From Sulfuritalea sp. (GTDB lineage: Bacteria > Pseudomonadota > Gammaproteobacteria > Burkholderiales > Rhodocyclaceae), in contig JADJQA010000053.1 of NCBI GenBank assembly GCA_016712985.1, positions 1-57,052 of the forward strand: 57,052 nt of DNA. Reading direction: 5' to 3'. Shown here piece after piece: positions 51,471 to 57,052 of this stretch. Below the pieces are notes generated by a model. The model was not told the DNA's origin, did not search any database, and saw only the letters and a list, made by a program, of their open reading frames with translations. The position numbers were made by a program, and so were the translations under genes. Every line of letters begins with the position of its first letter. The stretch's first letter is position 1.

Positions 51471-51540
51471 TGCCTTAAAGAACAATTCCGTCTCGCCAGC
51501 GCCGACTCCTGGAAAACCGAGCCCGACCCCTTTGTGGTTG
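51471..51540 (-). repeat. 70-bp direct repeat, right copy
   Basis: Matches 49441-49510 over about 61 of 70 bases. It lies between an attC-like site and the next cassette gene. Confidence 0.65.
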
Positions 51541-51555
51541 ATGCTGCCCTGCACC

Positions 51556-51849
51556 TCAGGCACTGACAATCGTGATCCGAGAATCGTCAGTATCGATCTC
51601 GTAGCGGCAACCAGGTGCTTTCTGGGCCACGATCTCGCGGCCCACAACATCAAGAATGTCTGCGATGCGAGCTCCGGACCAAGTGTTCTGTTCCGTCAGC
51701 CTGCGCAAGGGGAGCGGCCAGATTTCAGCGACAGCGCGGTCGCCGCCGCAGAACTCCCACTCGAACAGGATTTGCTTGTCATTCTCGCGGTACCGGACAA
51801 GACCGCACCGGCCGTGCTCTTCGATCGTAACCTTCGGATTCGGGGACAT
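51556..51849 (-). CDS. Cassette gene of unknown function (97 aa)
   Basis: The protein reads MSPNPKVTIEEHGRCGLVRY then RENDKQILFEWEFCGGDRAV and AEIWPLPLRRLTE. It has mixed charge, no signal peptide and no known motif. No strong ribosome site. Bounded by attC-like sites on both sides, as expected for an integron cassette. Confidence 0.6.
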   Translation of the reverse strand: MSPNPKVTIEEHGRCGLVRYRENDKQILFEWEFCGGDRAVAEIWPLPLRRLTEQNTWSGARIADILDVVGREIVAQKAPGCRYEIDTDDSRITIVSA

Positions 51850-51869
51850 GTCGTTCCGCTTGACGAATT

Positions 51870-51941
51870 CACCGGCGCTGCGCGGCTCTATCGCGCAGCG
51901 TCCAGAGAGCGAGGCTAACGGGGTCGTCCGCCGGGTTGGGC
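51870..51941. other. attC-like site 3
   Basis: Core GTTGGGC at 51935-51941 preceded by CCGCCGG. The stem CTGCGCG...CGCGCAG lies at 51878-51898. Nearly the same sequence occurs at 56061-56143. The left core is degenerate. Confidence 0.65.
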
Positions 51942-51953
51942 GTCACCTTGCGC

Positions 51954-52352
51954 CTACGCTGGAAATCTCTCGAACTCAGGAAGTTCATGAATATGCTTCA
52001 TCCAGTCGAGCCGTTCGGCCGTCTGTATTTGTACTGTTGGTGGTAGTGCCTCGGGATGGTCAAGCGTTGCGGACTGTACGTCGACGATTCCAGGGAGTAC
52101 TGCTGCATTCCGGTAGAACAACCCGCTCCCGCAGTCAGCGCAGAAACTCCGCATAGCAGTACCTGACGAGTTGATCGTCTTCGGCTGCCCTTTCGTCAGG
52201 GTCAAAGCAGTTTCGGGAAACATTGCCCAGGCCACCATCGGCGCGCCTGCGCTTCGTCGGCAGTCGCTGCAGTGGCACAAGGCAACGACCTTTGGTTCAC
52301 CCGAGAGCTGATAGCGAATGGCGCCACATAAACACTGTCCAGAATAAGTCAT
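51954..52352 (-). CDS. GFA-family (CENP-V fold) zinc protein
   Basis: A 132-aa glutathione-dependent formaldehyde-activating family protein. ATG 52352 is chosen because AAGGAG lies eight bases upstream. Zinc ligands are in GQCLCGAIRYQLSG, CHCSDCRRSAG and CADCGSGLFYRN; all four pairs are intact. Members bind zinc and act on glutathione adducts, though activity here is unproven. It is a cassette gene flanked by attC-like sites. Confidence 0.85.
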   Translation of the reverse strand: MTYSGQCLCGAIRYQLSGEPKVVALCHCSDCRRSAGAPMVAWAMFPETALTLTKGQPKTINSSGTAMRSFCADCGSGLFYRNAAVLPGIVDVQSATLDHPEALPPTVQIQTAERLDWMKHIHELPEFERFPA

Positions 52353-52453
52353 AACGGAAACTCCTTGGTATTCCACGAGTAATCACCAAACGCCGACCAG
52401 ATTCCATGAATCGATGAACTCATTGCAGCCGCGAGTGGCGAGATTCTTGTGGC

Positions 52454-52517
52454 GCCCAACCGTTCAGCTTCAGCGGCGCGCAACTCGAGGCGCGCCCGTT
52501 TTAACGAATGGTTCGGC
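52454..52517. other. attC site 4
   Basis: Starts GCCCAAC (52454-52460), then CGTTCAGCTTCAGC, a GGCGCGC...GCGCGCC stem around AACTCGAG, and ends GTTCGGC (52511-52517), one base off GTTRRRY. 64 bp. Confidence 0.75.
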
Positions 52518-52518
52518 G

Positions 52519-52929
52519 TCACGTGGCGCGCAATCTGTTGTTCTTGGCGTTGTGCTCAAGCTCACATAGCCCGAGCTCCTCCATGAGCGGAGGCACATAA
52601 ACTCCGAAGCGGCCGCGCAGGCCTTTCTTCAGGCCGTACCAGCCACCGACCGGATTCGCTTCAGAACGCCCCCAGGCCTCCACCGTTCCTTCTTTGGCGG
52701 GCTTCTGCTCATCGGCTCCGCCAGGTTCGACCCAGTCGCCAGCCTTTTTGAGCATGGCATGCAGGTCGCCAATGCACCGCGCGTCGTAGTGCAGCACTGT
52801 ACTGCCCACCGTGCAGACGAGGATCTGCTTGCCATCCTTCTCGTCGGTATGAATCGTGTACTCGGAGGTGCCCGGCGGCGTCTTCAGCTTCCACGGATTG
52901 TCTTTGGGGCGACTTGGCAGCGTGGCCAT
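52519..52929 (-). CDS. Cassette gene of unknown function (136 aa)
   Basis: A cytosolic-looking protein: MATLPSRPKDNPWKLKTPPG then TSEYTIHTDEKDGKQILVCT, VLHYDARCIGDLHAMLKKAG and a C-terminal GLKKGLRGRFGVYVPPLMEE. This conserved-looking set has no function I can name. It starts with an AAAGGAATGCC lead and ends at an attC. Confidence 0.65.
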   Translation of the reverse strand: MATLPSRPKDNPWKLKTPPGTSEYTIHTDEKDGKQILVCTVGSTVLHYDARCIGDLHAMLKKAGDWVEPGGADEQKPAKEGTVEAWGRSEANPVGGWYGLKKGLRGRFGVYVPPLMEELGLCELEHNAKNNRLRAT

Positions 52930-52971
52930 GGCATTCCTTTCAGGTAGTGGATGAACCGTTGCTTCTGTGAC

Positions 52972-53040
52972 GCCGACCGTTCAAGTTCAGGGCGCTGCGC
53001 AGGTCTTATTGCGCAGCTCTTCTGCAACGCCGGGTTTGGC
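52972..53040. other. attC-like site 5
   Basis: GCCGACC (52972-52978) to GTTTGGC (53034-53040), each one base off consensus. Its GCGCTGCGCA...TGCGCAGCTC stem is strong. Confidence 0.6.
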
Positions 53041-53057
53041 CTCTGGCGCACGCAACG

Positions 53058-53372
53058 CTACCTGCCTGCCACAGCCAATACCGCCTTGGGATTTGTGCTC
53101 GCGATAGCCAGCAAAGTTCGGGCAGCACCGCTCGGTTGTTTGCGGCCTTGCTCCCAACCTTGCAAGGTGCGAACAGAAACACCAATGAGCGCGGCAAACT
53201 GGGACTGCGACAGGCCGGTCTTCTTCCGCGCCTCAATGGCGGGCGATGAAACGACATGAACTTGACCGGCTTTCATTTCGCGCACTGACTGCAACAGGTC
53301 AGCAGCAAGGTCGCGTCTGGCTTCATGGGCTGCCAATTCGGACTTGGTGAGGGGCTTACTCTTCGAGGACAC
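53058..53372 (-). CDS. HigA-type antitoxin (HTH)
   Basis: A 104-aa HTH antitoxin with GTG start (MSSKSKPLTKSELAAHEARR). The HTH is KKTGLSQSQFAALIGVSVRT then LQGWEQGRKQPSGAAR. Its start overlaps the end of the toxin gene, the usual toxin-first HigBA order. Members bind the promoter and the toxin. Confidence 0.82.
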   Translation of the reverse strand: MSSKSKPLTKSELAAHEARRDLAADLLQSVREMKAGQVHVVSSPAIEARKKTGLSQSQFAALIGVSVRTLQGWEQGRKQPSGAARTLLAIASTNPKAVLAVAGR

Positions 53373-53666
53373 GGCGAATCTCCTTCAACTTGGGGCCGGT
53401 GAGGGTGTCAGTTTTCGACTTCGCGTACAGCGTGAGCAAACCACTTCACCTTCCGCGTTGCGAGTGAAATAGATCACCCGAACACCGCCCGACTTGCCCG
53501 AACCAGATCTTCCCCAACGCACCTTGCGAATGCCGCCGGACCCGGGCACGACATCTCCGGCAGTGGGGTGCTGTGCAATATACGCAGCAAACGCACCGCG
53601 TTCCTCTTCGGTCCAATAGAACGGCCACTGGCGCTGGAACAGCAACGTTTCGACTACGGTATGCAT
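53356..53666 (-). pseudogene. HigB/RelE-type toxin, frameshifted near the end
   Basis: From ATG 53666 the frame reads MHTVVETLLFQRQWPFYWTE then AAYIAQHPTAGDVVPGSGGI, RKVRWGRSGSGKSGGVRVIY and FTRNAEGEV. The HigB C-terminus should be LLTLYAKSKTDTLTGPKLKE then IRRVLEE; it is found one frame away and ends at 53356. One extra T in GTGGTTTGCTC would join them. As sequenced, the toxin has a scrambled end and may be inactive, or it may be a base-calling error. Confidence 0.7.
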
Positions 53667-53717
53667 TGTGCGAATATACGCCTCTGGCGCATAGGCGTCC
53701 AGCCCATGATTCACGAC

Positions 53718-53782
53718 GCCGAACGTAGAAGTGGGCAGCCTGCGCGGCTTTTTGCGCAGGCCTCTCGACTGCCGGGTTGGGC
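53718..53782. other. attC site 6
   Basis: Left core GCCGAAC (53718-53724), right core GTTGGGC (53776-53782). Stem CCTGCGC...GCGCAGG lies at 53739-53761. 65 bp. Confidence 0.72.
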
Positions 53783-53811
53783 GTCTCCATGCAAAGCGCT
53801 CCCCTCGGACT

Positions 53812-54531
53812 TCAGTTCCAGGTGTTCAAGGGCACCTCAATCCAAACGGCCCGAGCTTTGGCGACCAGGCGTCCGCTCGCGGCATATACGGCCGAACCCG
53901 CCAGACGTTTGCGCCCCTCTACGCCCAGAGGCCAGCCGATGACTACGCAAAGCTCTCCGGGTGCGATTTGGGCGACGATGGTTGCACACAACTCGCCGAG
54001 AACGATTGCGAGACCCGCTGGCAGGGGCAGAACCGCAAAGCCGCCGGTGCAGTCCAGAGCCGACCACAGGAACTCGGATTTGACGTTCCCTGATTCGTCG
54101 GCGAGCGACGCGTCAGGCGTCCAGGGCGCCGCGATCGTGGAGCTTTCGTTCACCGGGCCTGGGAAGATGCGAAGACCGTCTGCGGGGTTTCGCTCAGGTC
54201 CGCATACGAAGCAACCGGGAAAGGTGTGTTGACTGAAGCCAAGAAATCCCTGCGCTGACTGTTGCGCCTCTTCGTAGGACGGCGACGGCGGCGGCTCCAG
54301 TTCCAGTTGAGAACGCTTCGCCTCTCCGACCAGAGTTGTGTCCTGGAACAGGCGAGCTTCCTCGTCTGTGGACTCCAGCCGTAGTTCGGCATTGAGCGGG
54401 GGAGGCGCCTTGAGGCGAACTGCGACCGTTCCCTGCAAGTGCTTGGCAATCCGGCCACATACATAGCCTCCGTTTCCCGATCTTGGAGGACCGCGAAAGC
54501 GCTCTGAAATCTCGAACAACTCAACGGTCAT
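53812..54531 (-). CDS. Cassette gene, hotdog/thioesterase-like
   Basis: A 239-aa protein. ATG 54531 follows AGGAGGAG by seven bases. The motif FPGCFVCGPERNPADGLRIF and the strand-rich C-terminus (ALDCTGGFAVLPLPAGLAIV) resemble double-hotdog acyl-thioesterase-like proteins, but the family assignment is tentative. It has no signal peptide. Flanked by attC sites at 53718-53782 and 54561-54623. Confidence 0.6.
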   Translation of the reverse strand: MTVELFEISERFRGPPRSGNGGYVCGRIAKHLQGTVAVRLKAPPPLNAELRLESTDEEARLFQDTTLVGEAKRSQLELEPPPSPSYEEAQQSAQGFLGFSQHTFPGCFVCGPERNPADGLRIFPGPVNESSTIAAPWTPDASLADESGNVKSEFLWSALDCTGGFAVLPLPAGLAIVLGELCATIVAQIAPGELCVVIGWPLGVEGRKRLAGSAVYAASGRLVAKARAVWIEVPLNTWN

Positions 54532-54560
54532 GTTTGACTCCTCCTGGAGAGGTTGAAGGC

Positions 54561-54623
54561 GCCCAACGGCAAGGCTCAAGGGCGCGCCGCGCGCGGCGCG
54601 CCCCCTGAAACGCACTGTTCGGC
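54561..54623. other. attC site 7
   Basis: GCCCAAC (54561-54567) to GTTCGGC (54617-54623). The 18-bp GC stem GGGCGCGCC GCGC GCGGCGCGCCC is centred at 54591. 63 bp. Confidence 0.75.
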
Positions 54624-54720
54624 ATCGGAACCGTTGACGGCAATTGCCTTGAAGACGGTGTAGCAAAGGACACCGTCCGCTTCTGCCGTTCTATACAGGT
54701 CGGCTACCCGATTCGGCGTC
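54624..54720. other. Cassette 3' remnant
   Basis: The minus strand carries a stop-free stretch reading RVADLYRTAEADGVLCYTVF and then KAIAVNGSDAEQ in a frame other than higA. It looks like an old gene end with no start. Confidence 0.35.
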
Positions 54721-55005
54721 TTAGGCGGCAAGCTTGATGACCTTGAGCGCTTTGCGCCCTTGCTCGGCGTGCCACAGGTCGTATTGCACTTGCTGGCTAA
54801 GCCAACTCTCGGCGCTGGTGTTAAAGGCGATCGATAGGCGTACCGCCATCTCGGGACTGATGCCCGAGCGCCCATTGAGGATTGCCGAAAGGGTTTTGCG
54901 GCTTACGCCTAAACCTTCCGCAGCCTGGGTAACCGTAAGACCTGCAGGCTCCAAGCACAGAGACTTGATGATTTCACCCGGATGAGGGGGGTTGTGCATA
55001 CGCAT
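54721..55005 (-). CDS. higA: HigA-family antitoxin
   Basis: A 94-aa XRE-type antitoxin: MRMHNPPHPGEIIKSLCLEP, then VTQAAEGLGVSRKTLSAILN and GRSGISPEMAVRLSIAFNTS, then a C-terminal helix that binds the toxin. It is 11 bp downstream of higB. Intact. Confidence 0.92.
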   Translation of the reverse strand: MRMHNPPHPGEIIKSLCLEPAGLTVTQAAEGLGVSRKTLSAILNGRSGISPEMAVRLSIAFNTSAESWLSQQVQYDLWHAEQGRKALKVIKLAA

Positions 55006-55016
55006 AGCAAATTACC

Positions 55017-55295
55017 TCAGTGATAGTCCTCGTAGTCCACCAGTTCGGCATCCCTTCCCACGAACTGAAACGTGACCCGCCAGTTGCCGCTCACCCACAC
55101 CGACCACACGCCTTTGCGCTCGCCCTTGAGTGCGTGGAGGCGCAAACCGGCCAAGTCCATATCTCGGGCGGCCGTGGCGACATGTAGCCGACCGAGTATG
55201 AGCCGTAGCCGCTCCGCGTGCTGAGCCTGGATGCCCGACTTGGAGCCGTGCTCGAAGAAGCGGGCCAAGCCCTTGTGTTTGAAACTTAGGATCAC
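55017..55295 (-). CDS. higB: HigB-family mRNA interferase toxin
   Basis: A 92-aa RelE-fold toxin: MILSFKHKGLARFFEHGSKS then QHAERLRLILGRLHVA, LAGLRLHALKGERKGVWSVW and VSGNWRVTFQFVGRDAELVD then YEDYH. It cleaves mRNA at the ribosome. The pair is a typical integron cassette TA module. Intact, so probably active. Confidence 0.92.
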   Translation of the reverse strand: MILSFKHKGLARFFEHGSKSGIQAQHAERLRLILGRLHVATAARDMDLAGLRLHALKGERKGVWSVWVSGNWRVTFQFVGRDAELVDYEDYH

Positions 55296-55337
55296 GCGCG
55301 ATCGTAACCTGGTGCGTTACAGATTACAAGACGCCGA

Positions 55338-56060
55338 ATCGGGATAGGAAGAAGCCTCGCGGCTCCCCCTCCCACCACCGGACGTACGGGTCACGTATCC
55401 GGCGGTTCAGGGGGCAACGGGATTAAGTCGTTCGGCATGACGGGAAAGCATATCATCATCCCATTCAACCGGAGCTTCATCTCCTGTCGCCGCCCGGTTT
55501 CATTCCAGGCCACGAAGGCTTACGCCCAATGGACTCGCCGAATGCAATACCGCTGTTCCTTGGCAAGCGACTTCTCCTCTCTTTCAATCCCCTTTCGGGG
55601 CACCGTTCGGGCCTTCAGTGGTCAGCTTTGCGGCGCGTGCATATCCGGGGCTGCGTCTTTCAACATTGCAGTGCCTCACTAGCCTTGCCTGCCTCCCACC
55701 TACTACGCCCTCTGCTGACTTCTCCACGGTATTCAGCGTCCGTTGCCAGACGCCCAGCTTCGATGCTCCGAAGCACCGGGGAGATCTCCCGGGGTAAGAC
55801 GCGTTACCTTCACTGCATAGACGCCGGATTTACAAAATGCACCCTAAACCGCAGATGGAGGACTTCGCGGTCACGTGCCCGCTCGTCCCGAATGCATCAC
55901 GCCTCATATCCGGTTTTTGTTCATCGCCCCGCAGCTTTGGATTGGGCTTCCTTCAGACCCCGCCTCGCGGCGACGCCCTTGCCCTTCTCCTTGCCTTCGG
56001 CTCTGCAATACCTGGCCATCGGACTTTCACCGACGAAGTAACGCGCCATGCCCGGCGCAC
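55338..56060 (-). mobile_element. ORF-less group II intron inserted in an attC site
   Basis: Read on the minus strand, the element begins GTGCGCCGGGCATGGCGCG and GTCGGTGAAAGTCCGATGGC, as group II introns do. Its middle has GAAGTCAGCAGAGGGCGTAG and AGGCAAGGCTAGTGAGGC. A domain-V-like hairpin, ACCGCCGGATACGTGACCCG then TACGTCCGGTGGT, lies at about 55368-55402. A domain-VI-like tail follows (GAGGCTTCTTCCTATCCCGA). It is about 723 bp and no reverse transcriptase frame is present, so the usual 1.3-kb IEP gene has been lost. Removing it joins AAACGT to TCGGCGTC, restoring the attC core GTTCGGC. This matches class C attC-specific introns. It may still splice or move with help from another IEP. Confidence 0.75.
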
Positions 56061-56143
56061 ACGTTTGAATTCACCGGCGCTGCGCGGCTTCATCGCGCAG
56101 CGTCCAGAGAGCGAAGCGAACGGGGTCGACCGCCGGGTTGGGC
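56061..56143. other. attC site 8, split by the intron
   Basis: Right core GTTGGGC (56137-56143); stem CTGCGCG...CGCGCAG near 56080-56100. The left core is created only across the intron (GTTCGGC). It is nearly identical to site 3. Confidence 0.7.
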
Positions 56144-56144
56144 G

Positions 56145-56462
56145 TCATGCAGCCTTCTGCCGCACTAGCTTCACTTGAAGCTCACAGCCAACAGCTTGCG
56201 CGTACCGTTTGAGTGTTGCGAGCGACGGAGCATGCTTTCCAGCGGACTCAAGCCTCGAAACCGCACTCTTGGTTGTGCCCATCCGTTCCGCAACGGCGTC
56301 TTGCGTCAGGCCGGCACGAGACCGGGCCTTGAGCATTTGGCCGGCAACTTGGTACTCAAGGGCAAGGGCGTCATAGGCTTCGACAAACCCGCTGCGAGTT
56401 GCGGCCTTAGCAAGGAATTCCTTGTGTGAATGCCGGACGGGCTTGAATTTCAGTTCAGCCAT
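56145..56462 (-). CDS. XRE-family antitoxin
   Basis: A 105-aa protein: MAELKFKPVRHSHKEFLAKA, then an HTH MLKARSRAGLTQDAVAERMG then TTKSAVSRLESAGKHAPSLA. Its start overlaps the end of the RelE-like gene by 8 bp. Antitoxin of the RelE-XRE type. Intact. Confidence 0.88.
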   Translation of the reverse strand: MAELKFKPVRHSHKEFLAKAATRSGFVEAYDALALEYQVAGQMLKARSRAGLTQDAVAERMGTTKSAVSRLESAGKHAPSLATLKRYAQAVGCELQVKLVRQKAA

Positions 56463-56818
56463 TTGAAACCTCCTTAATGCGCTTTCGGGCTAACTTCAGT
56501 TGTCGGTCAGGTGTTTCCTGAGACTTCTTGATGAAGGCGTGCAGGACGACAACCCGTTTGCCAACGAGAAAGCAGTAGAACGCTCTACCGATGCCGGAAC
56601 GACCGCGAGGCCGAAGCTCAAACAGCCCATCACCGAAAGCCCGCGAGTGCGGGAAGCCGGAGATTCGGCCCATGTTCGATAAGGAGTTCAACCAGGCGTG
56701 CGTAGTCGGCCAAGACGTCCACGGGCCACGATTCGATGTCGTGCAGCACCCGCTCGTGGAAATGCTCGATCTCGGAAGGACATAGGCGGATGTTAGCAAA
56801 TGCGCGAACACAGATCAA
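56455..56818 (-). pseudogene. RelE-family toxin, frameshifted
   Basis: The N-terminal half reads IEHFHERVLHDIESWPVDVL then ADYARLVELLIEHGPNLRLP from about 56818 to 56650. The C-terminal half HSRAFGDGLFELRPRGRSGI then GRAFYCFLVGKRVVVLHAFI lies in a different frame. Dropping one C from the CCC run near 56655 joins LRLP to HSRAFGDG. As sequenced the toxin is broken; as with the other TA cassette, a base-calling error is possible. Confidence 0.72.
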
Positions 56819-56833
56819 TGCGCCACTTCAGAC

Positions 56834-56911
56834 GCCCAACGCTCGCGATCACCTGCAGGCAACAGGCGGCGAAGCCGGCTGTTGCCGGTCAGGTGCATCG
56901 CGTTGTTGGAC
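56834..56911. other. attC site 9
   Basis: Cores GCCCAAC (56834-56840) and GTTGGAC (56905-56911) both fit RYYYAAC/GTTRRRY. CACCTG and CAGGTG give the inner boxes, and GGCAACAG pairs with CTGTTGCC. 78 bp. The clearest attC in the window. Confidence 0.8.
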
Positions 56912-57022
56912 GAAGCCGCTACGCGGAGGAGTCGCCTGCTGCGGGGCCACGAATTATCCTGCACCGTCATGCCCTCAATCCCGAGGGGCTGATTCTGCAA
57001 TATTTCGTGAGGATAAACCAGC

Positions 57023-57052
57023 ATGACGACCACCACCGCAGACCACGTTGAC
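57023..57052 (+). CDS. Possible start of a gene leaving the window
   Basis: ATG 57023 (MTTTTADHVD...) with GAGGA about ten bases upstream; only ten codons are visible. Its orientation is opposite to the array genes. Confidence 0.3.
   Translation, partial: MTTTTADHVD

Noticed and set aside
55529..56041. Plus-strand 170-aa frame in the intron region
   Set aside because: The region is explained by the group II intron on the other strand; the frame has no motif.

Overview
The window is GC-rich DNA from a betaproteobacterium. The core genes (ribE-ribBX-ribH-nusB, recA-recX-lptB-rpoN-hpf-ptsN-hprK, thiL, pgpA, pncC, dsbD) look most like Rhodocyclales or the Sterolibacteriaceae group, but that is inferred from gene content and order, not from a search. 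No rRNA or tRNA gene was recognised.

Layout. (1) 1-3400 is a graveyard: a DUF2867-type SDR gene, a GNAT acetyltransferase and a beta-keto acid cleavage enzyme, all broken by frameshifts, plus a duplicated scrap of the first. (2) 3400-10721, minus strand, is an operon-like cluster with two cyanophycin-synthetase-like ATP-grasp enzymes (one with, one without the Mur-ligase half), a CapK/PaaK-like adenylate-forming enzyme, and remnants of a second capK and a sulfotransferase; a tiny ORF and a dienelactone hydrolase lie upstream. This is the best candidate for an undescribed biosynthetic pathway. (3) 10831-12487 holds a peroxidase-like gene and a GSU2403-type nucleotidyltransferase-fold gene. (4) 12650-22206, minus strand, is a two-partner-secretion operon: TpsB, a giant glycine-rich TpsA (about 2,040 aa, one frameshift), a FecR-domain protein and a sulfotransferase. 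(5) 22416-25834 has a coiled-coil protein, cutA (frameshifted) and dsbD. (6) 25873-31228 is a probable defence-type unit: a perfect 36-bp palindrome, a DUF4143 ATPase, then a NACHT-like NTPase/helical/PD-(D/E)XK protein split by an in-frame amber codon and a frameshift. (7) 31311-42160 is the housekeeping block. (8) 42253-49287 has a PsiF-like protein, a PadR regulator with a doubled operator and a 2,4-dienoyl-CoA reductase, then a tungstate-type transporter (tupBCA) with a divergent ModE/PBP-like regulator. (9) About 49369 to the right edge looks like an integron cassette array without a visible integrase. It has about nine attC-like sites, nearly all genes on the minus strand, three toxin-antitoxin cassettes, and a group II intron that has lost its reverse transcriptase and sits inside one attC.

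Single-base frameshifts occur in many genes, including ones expected to be needed (thiL, cutA). Some may be assembly errors in homopolymers, so each broken gene should be read with that in mind.
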